A stretch of 14,416 nt of DNA from Geoalkalibacter_A sp034189505 (GCA_034189505.1 JAXHUR010000079.1:1-14416); one strand, 5' to 3'; shown: positions 7,601 to 14,252, counted from the stretch's first letter. The notes: a model not told the origin generated them from the sequence alone. A program made the numbers and translations.

Positions 7601-8326
7601 CTGACCCTTCGGGGGGCCTATTTTCACCTGGTGCAGATTCACGGGGAAGATGACGCCGATGGAATTCACTTCAATAATGTGCACCTGCTGGATGCCGGGC
7701 AGCAGCTGGTCAAGGTCTCGAAAAATAAAAGCATCGCCCGCTTTGCGGACGGGGGAGTGATCGAGAATTCTTTCATCGCTTTTAGCGATCACGCCCGATA
7801 CTCGCCGGATATCCTCGGCGGCGCCTACTATACCCATGGCATCGACGTTTTGGGCGGCTCTGACTGGGTCATACGGAAGAACCGCTTCGAGAACATTCGC
7901 GCCCCCCATGACAGCGAGCATCCCTCCGGGCTTGCCGGCCCGGCAGTGCTGATGTGGCAGGGGACCCGGGACGCTACGGTGGTCGGCAATACCTTCCGTG
8001 AGTGCGATTTCGGCATTACTTTCGGGCTGACGGCAGGTGATGACCCCGACCATGTCGGGGGCGTGATCGCCCACAATGAAATCTACCGCGAAGGACCCGG
8101 TGATGTCGGCATCAGTCTGAACAAGACCCGGGGCGTGCAGGTGCTGGCCAACAAGGTCTTTCTGCACGGGACATTCCCCTGGACCATCGAGGAGCGGCGG
8201 CTGGCAAAGGATGCGAAAAACCGGCCGACGCTGATCAAAAACAATATTACGGACGGTCCGATCAAGCTGCGGGATCGCGGTTATGCGATTCTTGAGGACA
8301 ATGTCGTCCGCCCGGCCACGCACTGA
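4685..8326 (+). CDS. Secreted esterase-FN3-beta-helix (lyase-like) multidomain protein
   Basis: A 1213-aa protein. A signal peptide is visible: basic residues, a hydrophobic run at about 22-35 (FLFLIQLAAVFVLS), then an Ala-rich cleavage region (APAAGEA, near 36-42). Residues about 45-350 look like beta-rich accessory modules. An alpha/beta-hydrolase domain of esterase/prolyl-oligopeptidase type covers about 385-640, with the nucleophile elbow G499-S-S501-M-G-G and plausible partners D589 (NGRNDG) and H620 (GGHG). A fibronectin type III domain covers about 765-875 (DDLRVSHSSPDSLSLAW...YHLALRAVDDAGNQSPLSNVV). From about 880 to 1205 lies a right-handed parallel beta-helix of the pectate-lyase fold, with rungs such as NFTLENLTLRG, GIHFNNVHLL and ATVVGNTFREC. 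The likely role is de-esterifying and cleaving or binding an exported polysaccharide in the periplasm or outside. It shares an operon with the AsnB-like gene. Substrate and lyase activity are inferred only from fold. Confidence 0.82.
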   Translation: MSRALRRIIKWSCQRDGCRTGFLFLIQLAAVFVLSAPAAGEAASTWSFTNTPGRGSHPGALVFESGEIRVDISSIPDSAEIYRAVLVPHRRGNTFNYKWNGAQRQEVRVEPDDGQGTFLKLRGPDFLTLDATDSVRRAVREGKRYLRLKVAQFPFLGQADKAEYLDEKTGRPVIRLDVTSDQDPLSSIPAVSGITAVHRDGGTMITWKDPAPLTDADTLASEDFPALRGRDENPREIRYRIYRLDEPITPATIGKAERVGETDALSVWDWRYFAHGRNFGDVSRGQNVPRYPVSDGEPAEHDMGLFVFSPRQAAESYYAVVRAIDGEEDLSQLIPGSNSTQVGVKEAPGSGLVLLRDEVEKEKWRYVQGVSNLKYYVKWEAPPGFNTPEPFDYLVVTPEKAGAVERPPLSVALHEWGGSLNRGWLWSYNLNKYGAIHVSTNQHPYDWWTGFHENLWTLKPLTDEAGSVQPFTQRRLRSFLDDFVIPEWNIDTERILLHGSSMGGAGASLWGIKTGDYFANLTSFVGVHIPAETPQFVSSFANVYGPIEAGIEYLDSGMSAWDYEDNTRWLRDNLLVETPHISFSNGRNDGAIGWPQAWKFARALVETKRPFTFKWGMGGHGERPYHMGDVIDFKLHQSVPAFSGGTLDDDLGAAPENAVKEGQVNYHYRWETSTIEDTESSWAITLYLHDKAPASSAEVHMTPRRLQNFRTHPGQLFEWTNSQNGEVIQEGTATADNHGLVTLRSVRITRERNRIKVWPSEKGPDVVSPGQVDDLRVSHSSPDSLSLAWTSPGDDGEEGTAASYDIRFSTVPLNADNWNEADRLVSTPLPLKAGSLQEVSVPDLVFGQEYHLALRAVDDAGNQSPLSNVVSAETSATNREIRISNRDQLYAALKNLESYTTLILAEGTYDLNRALSFGMAWSKDGKPLTNVTLRGEAEDAGGVVLQGPGMSRNQEPKILVRVRYSRNFTLENLTLRGAYFHLVQIHGEDDADGIHFNNVHLLDAGQQLVKVSKNKSIARFADGGVIENSFIAFSDHARYSPDILGGAYYTHGIDVLGGSDWVIRKNRFENIRAPHDSEHPSGLAGPAVLMWQGTRDATVVGNTFRECDFGITFGLTAGDDPDHVGGVIAHNEIYREGPGDVGISLNKTRGVQVLANKVFLHGTFPWTIEERRLAKDAKNRPTLIKNNITDGPIKLRDRGYAILEDNVVRPATH

Positions 8327-8356
8327 GTTCTGTCGAGGATGCCGGTACTCTGCCTT

Positions 8357-9346
8357 ATGAAGAAATCCAGATCTCTCATTCTGGGGACGACCATCACGAT
8401 TCTCTGTCTGTGGCTCTCCTTCCGGCATGTTCGGTGGAGCGAGCTCGTCGACTACCTGCAGGTTGCGAGTTATCCCCTCGTTGCTGCAGCCTCCCTCATT
8501 TATCTGCTCAGCTACGCGGTCCGCGCCTTTTTCTGGAGCGAATTGCTCGGTACCAGCGTTCGGCTTGGACCGTTGCGGCTGTTCGAGCATCTGATGCTGG
8601 GGGTGATGGCCAACAACATTCTGCCCGCCCGCATGGGTGAGCTGGTGCGCTGCCACCTGGCGGCCGGGGATGCGCATGTTGCCAGAACCCGGGTCTTCTC
8701 TTCGATTTTCGTCGAACGCAGCCTGGATGTTCTGTGCCTGTTCGCTCTGACCATGCTGGCCTTTGCGCAGGATTTCGGCGCCGTATGGCCGAGCCGGATC
8801 GCTCTGCTGGCTCTGCTGCTGATTCTGCTGATTCTGGGCTTTATCCTGGCTGTCGTCAGTGCCGGTCAGGCTGTGCCCCGTCTGGTCGGGAGAATGCTTC
8901 CGCGCTCATGCCGGGAAAAGGTGGCAGGGCGGCTCGCGGAGCTGATCGCGGCTTTTCGCGGCGGCCTTCCGCCGCTGCGCCTGGACCTGCGCAATATGAA
9001 GATCATGGCCTATGCCCTGGGCTGCTGGGTGGTCTGGGCGGGCTTTCTCTATGCAGGTCTCGCGGCATTTGCGATTCAGATTCCCCTGGTGGGGGTCTTT
9101 ATGCTGACCGGGATCATCAATCTCGGGGTTCTGGCCCCCTCGTCCCCCGGGTTCATCGGCCCCTTTCAGTTCATCTGCCTCCAGGGGTTGGCGCTCTACG
9201 GGGTGGCGCCGGAGAAGGCGCTGGCCTTTTCACTGGTCTTTCATGCGTCCTGGTATCTGCCTTCGACGATTCTCGGGGCCTTTTTCGGTCTGCAGATGGG
9301 GCTATCCAGAAAGCAGATCAAATCGATGACTCAATCAGCGGCGTGA
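8357..9346 (+). CDS. YbhN/AglD-type membrane protein (LPG-synthase transmembrane family)
   Basis: A 329-aa polytopic membrane protein with about eight hydrophobic segments. It carries the family signature N86-N-I-L-P-A-R-M-G94-E95-L-V-R98 followed by F-V-E120-R121-S-L-D124, as in the UPF0104/AglD/LPG_synthase_TM family (TIGR00374, PF03706). It has only the membrane part, without the cytosolic aminoacyl-phospholipid synthase domain of MprF. Relatives are common in lipid-linked glycan and hopanoid loci. Roles in flipping or modifying polyprenyl-linked sugars have been proposed but are not settled. ATG 8357 gives the natural N-terminus MKKSRSLILG; an in-frame ATG at 8339 would add MPVLCL, but its GAGG sits directly against it. 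Neither start has a well-spaced ribosome binding site. The gene follows the esterase gene by 30 nt and precedes the next by 5 nt. Confidence 0.83.
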   Translation: MKKSRSLILGTTITILCLWLSFRHVRWSELVDYLQVASYPLVAAASLIYLLSYAVRAFFWSELLGTSVRLGPLRLFEHLMLGVMANNILPARMGELVRCHLAAGDAHVARTRVFSSIFVERSLDVLCLFALTMLAFAQDFGAVWPSRIALLALLLILLILGFILAVVSAGQAVPRLVGRMLPRSCREKVAGRLAELIAAFRGGLPPLRLDLRNMKIMAYALGCWVVWAGFLYAGLAAFAIQIPLVGVFMLTGIINLGVLAPSSPGFIGPFQFICLQGLALYGVAPEKALAFSLVFHASWYLPSTILGAFFGLQMGLSRKQIKSMTQSAA

Positions 9347-9351
9347 GCATA

Positions 9352-12018
9352 ATGAACCAATTGACTACCTTCGAAATATTTGAACAGTACGGGCTGGAAA
9401 GGTCTGATGAGCCCATCACCTTCGGGCTGCCTCTGCCGGTGGGCAGCTGCCGCGAGCCGGCAGAGCTGTCATTGTATGATGGGGCTGGTCGCCGTCTGCC
9501 CGCGGTCTTCACACCCCTGGCCCGGTGGGAGGACGGCAGCCTCAGGTGGCTTCTGTGTGATACACGCGTCGATCTGAAGGCGGGCGAAAAGGGCAGCCTG
9601 GTACTTGCCCGGGGGGAGGCGGGGGAGAACCCGGCCGCTGCCGGCCTCGAGCTGGTGGAGACCCCGGAAGACTACCGGATTACGGCGGGGCTCGCGCAGT
9701 TTTCGGTCAGCAAGCAGGATTTTCTGCCTCTTTCCCGCATCACTCTGGGCGGGCGGGATCTGGTAAAGGCGGCTGAGAGCGGGCTGGTTTTGACGGATGC
9801 TGCGGGAAGGTTGTGGCGGGCCGCTGGCGGGTCGTGGCAGATCGCCTGCCAGAATCCCCTGCGTCTGGTCCTCAAGTGGACGGGGCGCTTCCTGGCGAAA
9901 GATGAAGCACATCCCCTGGAATGCGAGGGTCTCCTGACGTTCTGCGCCGGGCGCCGGGCCGTCGAGGTGGAGCTCAGGGTGCGCAATCCTCAGGCGGCCA
10001 GACATCCCGGCAACCGTTGGGACCTGGGCGATCCCGGCTCGCTTCGGTTCAGAGAGCTCACGTTGAATTTTCCGCTGGCCGGGGAGGGGGCCGAAGGAAT
10101 TTTTCTGCAGGCCGAACCCGAAAGCGAGGTCGCCCGGTTCACTGACGCCGTCACCCTCTACCAGGACTCCAGCGGAGGCGAGAACTGGCGGTCCCCGAAC
10201 CATGTGAACGCGCAGGGAGAGATATTGCCGTGCCTTCCCGGGTACGAGGTTCGCAGCGGGGAGAATGTGCTCACCCGGGGGCGGCGGGCGAATCCCCTGA
10301 TTGGCGCGGCGCTGGATGGTGCCGGCTTCGGGCTCAGTATGCCGGCTTTCTGGGAGAATTTTCCCAAGGCGCTGGGTGGCAATCCGGGAACCCTGGAGTG
10401 GGGGATCTTCCCGGGGCAGTCCCGGGGGCCCTACGAGCTGCAGGGGGGCGAGCAGAAAACCCACACCCTGTTTGTGATGCTCGGGCGCGATGCGGACGAG
10501 CTCGCGGCGTTGCGCGATCGGTTGCATCGCCCGCTCGTACCGAAGATCGATCCTGAGTGGTACCGGCGGTGCGCCGCCGGCCCTGCGCTTGCGCACGCAG
10601 GGGGGGATGCGCGCCGGGACGCGCCTCTGAACAGGGCTCTCGGCGACTATCTGGCTCTGATCGATTCCGCGCTCGAAGGCGCTGATTCCTTCTTCGCACG
10701 CCGGGAGAGGATCGATGAATACGGCTGGCGCCATTTCGGCGACCTGTACGCCGATCACGAGGCCGTTTTTCATCAGGGGGATGAGCCGTTCGTTTCGCAC
10801 TACAACAACCAGTACGACGTCATCAAGGGCGCTCTGCTGCAGTTCTGGCGCACGGGCAGGAGCGACTGGTTCCGCCTCGCCAGAGAGCTGGCGGACCATG
10901 TCGCGGACATCGACATCTATCATACCGATGAGGACCGCTATCAGTACAATCGCGGATTGTTCTGGCACACCGATCATCATCTGCCTGCGGCGACCGCGAC
11001 CCATCGCGCTATCTCTCGGATTCACGCCGAATACAAGGACTGCGTAGGCGGTGGCCCGGCGCCGGATCACAATTACGCGACCGGACTGGCCCTGATGTAC
11101 TGGACGACCGGGGAGGAACGCTACCGCGAGGCGGCCCTGGAGCTGGTGGAGAATATCCGTAACCTGGTGCTGGGGCCTGATACCCTCGCGGAAAGGGGCT
11201 TTCAGTTGGTCAGAAAAAGCCTGGCGGGTGTCAGGGCTCGCATCGGCCGAAAAGGTCTTGTTTACGCGGATGTTTTCGGGGTGCTTGATGGCCCGGGTCG
11301 GGCGAGCGGCAACGTGCTGAATACCCTTCTTGATGGTTTCCTGCTCACCGAAGATGGGGAGTTTCTGGATCTTGCCGGGATGCTCATCCGCAGATGCGTT
11401 GCGCCGACCCAGGACATCGCGTCCCTCGACCTGGAAAATGTGGAGCTGCGCTGGATGTACACAGTCTTTCTCAAGGCCCTCGCCAGGTATCTGGAAGTCA
11501 AGGAGATGTGGGGTCTGAAGGATGGCATGTTTGCCTACGCGCGGGCCGCTTTTGTGCATTACGCATGCTGGATGCTTGAGAACGAGGCTCCCTATCTGGA
11601 CAGGCCGGAGATCCTGGAATTCCCCAATGAGACCTGGGCCGCCCAGGAGCTCAGAAAAAGCGACATCCTCGCCCTGGCGGGAAAGCAGGTCAGGGGAGAG
11701 CTCAGGGACCGGCTGATGGAGCGGAGCGCTTTTTTCTTCGCGACGGGAGTTGCGCAGATGCAATCTTTCGAGACCCGGGCGCTGACCCGGCCGTTGGCTC
11801 TTCTTATGACCAACGGGGCTGATGCGCTCGAGCTTCAGGGGTTGTGGCGGGAAGGGGAGCTGCCCGAAGGGGGGGATCCCGAAGAGATTTTTTCAGCTGC
11901 CAGGCGTACCCCGACCGGATCGTCGGTCCGGGCGAACCGGAAAATTCTCCGGAGTCGTCTGACTTCCATATCTCCGGGCAGGGAATGGCGCTGGATACGA
12001 AATCGGCTCGGGTTTTGA
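9352..12018 (+). CDS. RIFT-barrel / alpha-alpha-toroid polysaccharide lyase-like protein (PcRGLX/YetA-like)
   Basis: An 888-aa protein. The N-terminal part (ITFGLPLPVGSCREPAELSLYDGAGRRLPAVFTPLARWEDGSLRWLLCDTRVDLKAGE..., split here as about residues 20-80) matches the RIFT-barrel domain of PcRGLX/YetA-like proteins. A beta-sandwich-like middle follows, then from about 464 a helical toroid rich in His/Asp/Tyr: DLYADHEA, SHYNNQYD, WHTDHH (538-543), PDHNYATGL (571-579). Family PL26 enzymes cleave rhamnogalacturonan from its end; a similar action on the local polysaccharide is inference. The frame stays open far upstream of 9352, but that part shadows the preceding membrane gene. ATG 9352 is five bases after that gene's stop and lacks a clear ribosome binding site, suggesting coupled translation. 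No signal peptide is visible, which is odd for a lyase. The last 40 or so residues look out of frame (see 11869-12029). Confidence 0.75.
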   Translation: MNQLTTFEIFEQYGLERSDEPITFGLPLPVGSCREPAELSLYDGAGRRLPAVFTPLARWEDGSLRWLLCDTRVDLKAGEKGSLVLARGEAGENPAAAGLELVETPEDYRITAGLAQFSVSKQDFLPLSRITLGGRDLVKAAESGLVLTDAAGRLWRAAGGSWQIACQNPLRLVLKWTGRFLAKDEAHPLECEGLLTFCAGRRAVEVELRVRNPQAARHPGNRWDLGDPGSLRFRELTLNFPLAGEGAEGIFLQAEPESEVARFTDAVTLYQDSSGGENWRSPNHVNAQGEILPCLPGYEVRSGENVLTRGRRANPLIGAALDGAGFGLSMPAFWENFPKALGGNPGTLEWGIFPGQSRGPYELQGGEQKTHTLFVMLGRDADELAALRDRLHRPLVPKIDPEWYRRCAAGPALAHAGGDARRDAPLNRALGDYLALIDSALEGADSFFARRERIDEYGWRHFGDLYADHEAVFHQGDEPFVSHYNNQYDVIKGALLQFWRTGRSDWFRLARELADHVADIDIYHTDEDRYQYNRGLFWHTDHHLPAATATHRAISRIHAEYKDCVGGGPAPDHNYATGLALMYWTTGEERYREAALELVENIRNLVLGPDTLAERGFQLVRKSLAGVRARIGRKGLVYADVFGVLDGPGRASGNVLNTLLDGFLLTEDGEFLDLAGMLIRRCVAPTQDIASLDLENVELRWMYTVFLKALARYLEVKEMWGLKDGMFAYARAAFVHYACWMLENEAPYLDRPEILEFPNETWAAQELRKSDILALAGKQVRGELRDRLMERSAFFFATGVAQMQSFETRALTRPLALLMTNGADALELQGLWREGELPEGGDPEEIFSAARRTPTGSSVRANRKILRSRLTSISPGREWRWIRNRLGF

Positions 12019-12029
12019 GGGCGCTGTGA
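11869..12029 (+). other. Probable single-base frameshift at the 3' end of the lyase-like gene
   Basis: After EEIF the annotated frame turns Arg-rich (about ten Arg in the last 40 residues) and stops at 12016-12018. The -1 frame over the same bases reads ...CQAYPDRIVGPGEPENSPESSDFHISGQG..., which looks more protein-like, and its TGA (12027-12029) overlaps the next gene's GTG start by four bases (GTGA), a typical coupling arrangement. G7 (11869-11875) and T6 (11888-11893) are likely slip sites; one extra base in either would join the frames. It could be a sequencing error, a real mutation or slippage during expression. Confidence 0.5.
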
Positions 12030-13435
12030 ATGACCGGGTTTCTTATAGCAGAAATGGCGTTCGGGTGCCGAGATTCCTGCCCTGGATTCTGGACAATCCC
12101 GGCCGCGCTGCCGTCTGGGTATCCATCGCGCTGTTGTTGTATCAGGCTGCGCTGCCGGGCGGGCTGACCCTCGATCCCGCCGCCCGGACGATCACCTGGG
12201 ATATTTTCCCCTCCGCCTCATTTCATTTGTCCAGGGCCGATGTGATCGGAAACATTGTGCCTTATGCCGTTTTCGCGCATTTCGTTTTTATGGCCTGCAA
12301 GCGGCGGTCAGGCCCCTGGAGAATGGTCGCCGCGTTTACCTTTGCTGCGACGGTCCTTATGGCGCTGTCCGTTGAATTCGTTCAATACTTCAATCTCTCT
12401 CGCGGCTCGGCCGTCTGGGACGTCATCAGCGGAGCCATCGGAGGGGTTTTCGGGGTTCTGAGCGGCACTTTTTATGTCCGTAAAGTGTCGGAGCGTTTTC
12501 AGCGGTGGCTGAACATTGAAATGGGCCGGAATTCTCTTTTCGTCGCGGCGGCTTTTCTCGCCGCACTTCTTCTCTGGGATGCAGCGCGGCCTTTCTATAT
12601 CGTGAGCAGCGCCGATGCGCTTTTCAGCAATATCAAGCAGAGCGTCGTGATTCCTTTCGAACCGGCAGGCAGGGATATCCGCGTACAACTTGGACTCCAC
12701 CCTTCGCGGCAGATCGATACACCAACCCGCTCACCGGATTACTGGGGTAAGGTGGGAGAGCGGCTGATCGCCTATGGGACTCTTTTCGGACTTCTGCTTT
12801 TCTCTCGCCGGAGAAATGTCCTGAAAAGTTGCCTCTTACCATTTCTGGCCGTACTTGGGGCGGTGGAAATCATATCCCTGCTTGTCGTCAACAGTCATAT
12901 GGATATCACGCGCATCGTCATCGGTTTGATCAGTATGCCGATAGCCTTTTTTTTCAAGAGACTGTGCGACGCCAGATCGCCCAGGTTCGGGCTTTCTCTG
13001 ATGTTGATCGTCTGTACTTCGTATATTGTCATCAGCGATCTGCGCCCTTACGAATTCTCCGACCGCACGGCAGTCGGTCGGGACTGGTTCGTCCCTTTGA
13101 TGACCCATGTGAAAAGCGTCGACGTGATGCTGCTTGCAAATATCATCGAAGCGGTTGTCATTTTCTCTCCCCTCGGAATGGTGGTTTTCCTCCTTCTGTG
13201 GAACGGTCGAAATTCGAGAAGCGGGAGTCAGAGACTCTATGCCTTTCTTGCATGTCTCTTCAGCGGAATTCTGGCGGGTGTTCTGGAATATGTTCAGCTG
13301 TGGATTCCCGATCGTACCTCTACCCTTGAGGACATCCTGTACGCCATCCTGGGAAGCTACGTTGGGGTTTTGGTCGCCAAAATTTACCTTATTCACCGTT
13401 TTGACAGGCTGCAGGTGTCAGCGCAGTGTGAGTAA
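12026..13435 (+). CDS. Membrane protein with repeated VanZ-like units
   Basis: A 469-aa polytopic membrane protein starting at GTG 12026, with GAGGG four bases upstream. Unit 1 (about 72-150) has N76 and E117..Q120.....R126.....D132...G136. Unit 3 (about 370-452) has N372 and E421..Q424.....R430.....D436, the same spacing. This E..Q.....R.....D pattern is the VanZ signature. Between them, residues about 240-320 (GERLIAYGTLFGLLLF...EIISLLVVNSHMDITRIVIG) look like a decayed middle unit, with E281 but without Gln and Arg at the expected places. WDAARPF (184-190) and SDLRPYEF (337-344) separate the units. VanZ proteins are small membrane proteins of mostly unknown biochemical role, first known from teicoplanin resistance and frequent in exopolysaccharide loci. 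This one ends the operon. Function in glycan assembly or export is inferred only from context. Confidence 0.8.
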   Translation: MNDRVSYSRNGVRVPRFLPWILDNPGRAAVWVSIALLLYQAALPGGLTLDPAARTITWDIFPSASFHLSRADVIGNIVPYAVFAHFVFMACKRRSGPWRMVAAFTFAATVLMALSVEFVQYFNLSRGSAVWDVISGAIGGVFGVLSGTFYVRKVSERFQRWLNIEMGRNSLFVAAAFLAALLLWDAARPFYIVSSADALFSNIKQSVVIPFEPAGRDIRVQLGLHPSRQIDTPTRSPDYWGKVGERLIAYGTLFGLLLFSRRRNVLKSCLLPFLAVLGAVEIISLLVVNSHMDITRIVIGLISMPIAFFFKRLCDARSPRFGLSLMLIVCTSYIVISDLRPYEFSDRTAVGRDWFVPLMTHVKSVDVMLLANIIEAVVIFSPLGMVVFLLLWNGRNSRSGSQRLYAFLACLFSGILAGVLEYVQLWIPDRTSTLEDILYAILGSYVGVLVAKIYLIHRFDRLQVSAQCE

Positions 13436-13451
13436 CCGCCGGCAATGCACC

Positions 13452-13480
13452 GAATGTAGGAACGACGCATGCGTCGCCCT
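13452..13480. repeat. Palindromic intergenic repeat, type 1 (degenerate copy)
   Basis: gaatgtagg, two bases, then a perfect 14-bp palindrome cgacgcatgcgtcg (13463-13476) and ccct. It matches the copy at 14253-14282 apart from aa for gg before the palindrome. It lies between the convergent ends of the VanZ-like and toxin genes. The hairpin might slow transcription in both directions, but no T-run follows it. Confidence 0.8.
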
Positions 13481-13483
13481 GCT

Positions 13484-13885
13484 CTATATGGCAAAAAATT
13501 CTCCGGGTGTCAGAGCGGGGATTGTTGATCCTGAGAAATCCTTGCTGTTGCGGGTGATGATAAAATCACAGGCTTTCTTTTCTGCTGATGCGCAGATGAC
13601 CGCATCCTCAAAGTCGGAGAACTGTAAATTCCTGGCGCGGAGAAAAATTTCTTTGTCGGCCGGAACAATCGCAAAGTTCTGCAGCAGCCAGTCGATCAAC
13701 TCATCGCTTTGTTGTTTGCCTGCGTATTTTTCAACGAGGTAGTGAAGGGTGGTCAGTGCATGCGCCGCGATACAGCCGCATTTTTTTTTCAACGCGAAAT
13801 CGAGAATTCTGGCAGAAGCGTCATAGTGGGGCTGCCTTTTCTGGACAACATCGAGCACAATATTGAGATCAAGCAGGAGTCTCAT
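13484..13885 (-). CDS. vapC: VapC-type PIN-domain toxin
   Basis: A 133-aa protein, typical PIN-toxin length. The acidic catalytic set is visible: D6 in LLLDLNIVLD with N8, E52 in HYLVEKY, D94 in SDFEDAVICASA, and the end motif CDFIITRNSKDF (D107, T111, N113, D116). PIN toxins are Mg2+-dependent ribonucleases that cut tRNA or rRNA and stop growth when not held by the antitoxin. The start codon overlaps the antitoxin stop by four bases (ATGA, 13882-13885), so the genes are translationally coupled. The RNA target cannot be told from sequence. Its lower GC than the neighbouring glycan genes suggests separate acquisition. Confidence 0.9.
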   Translation of the reverse strand: MRLLLDLNIVLDVVQKRQPHYDASARILDFALKKKCGCIAAHALTTLHYLVEKYAGKQQSDELIDWLLQNFAIVPADKEIFLRARNLQFSDFEDAVICASAEKKACDFIITRNSKDFSGSTIPALTPGEFFAI

Positions 13886-14118
13886 TGATGCTTATCCTCC
13901 ATAGCTTCATGATATTCTTTGCGAGCGTCGATCTCTTCGGGAATAATGCCGCTGAAACGCAGAATATCAGGATGGATATCCCCCTCGGGCCGTCTGCGTA
14001 ATTGTTTGAGGTAGCGATCAATGAGTTCAGTCATCGTAATCCCGTGTTTGGTGGCGTAATTTTTAGCGAATTCAATGTCTTCTTCCGGTAAACGAATGGT
14101 GAGTTTGCGTGTTGCCAT
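13882..14118 (-). CDS. Ribbon-helix-helix antitoxin (VapB-like)
   Basis: A 78-aa protein. The N-terminal RKLTIRLPEEDIEFAKNYATKHGITMTELIDRYLKQL is a ribbon-helix-helix DNA-binding unit: one strand (about 4-9), helix A (about 11-24), helix B (about 28-40). The charged C-terminal half (41-78, rich in Glu/Asp/Arg) is the likely toxin-neutralising tail. AAAAGGAG, seven bases before the ATG, is a strong ribosome binding site, so antitoxin should be made well and first. It likely represses its own promoter through the repeats at 14142-14172. The family resembles the small RHH antitoxins annotated as DUF6364; exact subfamily is uncertain. Confidence 0.88.
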   Translation of the reverse strand: MATRKLTIRLPEEDIEFAKNYATKHGITMTELIDRYLKQLRRRPEGDIHPDILRFSGIIPEEIDARKEYHEAMEDKHQ

Positions 14119-14125
14119 CGGTGAT

Positions 14126-14133
14126 CTCCTTTT
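14126..14133 (-). promoter_or_regulatory. Ribosome binding site of the antitoxin gene
   Basis: AAAAGGAG on the minus strand, seven bases before the antitoxin ATG at 14118. It fixes this start. Confidence 0.85.
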
Positions 14134-14141
14134 ATTGGAAT

Positions 14142-14172
14142 GGTACGGCTATTTTACGGTAAATGTACGGCT
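14142..14172. promoter_or_regulatory. Candidate operator: three TACGG repeats at 11-bp spacing
   Basis: ggtacggct (14142-14150), tttacggta (14153-14161) and tgtacggct (14164-14172) share TACGG at 14144, 14155 and 14166, exactly 11 bp apart, which puts all three on one face of the helix. They cover the -10 box and the -35/-10 spacer of the toxin-antitoxin promoter. Ribbon-helix-helix antitoxins bind short repeated sites this way, so autorepression is likely. Confidence 0.65.
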
Positions 14173-14179
14173 TGGTCAA
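14151..14179 (-). promoter_or_regulatory. Sigma-70-type promoter of the toxin-antitoxin operon
   Basis: On the minus strand TTGACC (14179-14174) is followed after 17 bases by TAAAAT (14156-14151), five of six matches to each consensus box with ideal spacing. Transcription would start near 14144, leaving a leader of about 25 bases before the antitoxin ATG. Confidence 0.7.
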
Positions 14180-14191
14180 TTCCTGGAACGG

Positions 14192-14240
14192 GATGGATGA
14201 CGGTGACAGGGCGCACATCGGTGCGCCCCTACGGGGACCG
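14192..14240. repeat. Palindromic intergenic repeat, type 2, copy 1
   Basis: The core is the hairpin gggcgcac (14209-14216), loop atcg, gtgcgccc (14221-14228), then ctacggggaccg. The 49-bp unit recurs at 14361-14408. There is no open frame of note. Confidence 0.8.
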
Positions 14241-14252
14241 GTGGAAACGCAT

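Noticed and set aside
6848..8677. Long antisense open frame (over 600 codons) opposite the esterase/beta-helix gene
   Set aside because: It is a shadow of high-GC codon usage: no domain pattern, no ribosome binding site, and the plus strand has recognisable domains throughout.
8734..9351. Upstream extension of the lyase-like frame to an ATG at 8734
   Set aside because: The extra 206 codons overlap the YbhN-like gene in another frame and read as Gly/Arg/Ser-rich nonsense. Family homology begins just after ATG 9352.
9469..11763. Antisense open frame of about 760 codons opposite the lyase-like gene
   Set aside because: The product is low-complexity Arg/Pro/Gly/Gln-rich sequence without motifs. 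The sense frame has coherent domains.
11887..11896. Programmed -1 frameshift on the T6 run
   Set aside because: In frame the codons are ATT TTT TCA, which do not allow re-pairing of both tRNAs after a -1 slip. A simple indel is the better explanation, though slippage cannot be excluded.
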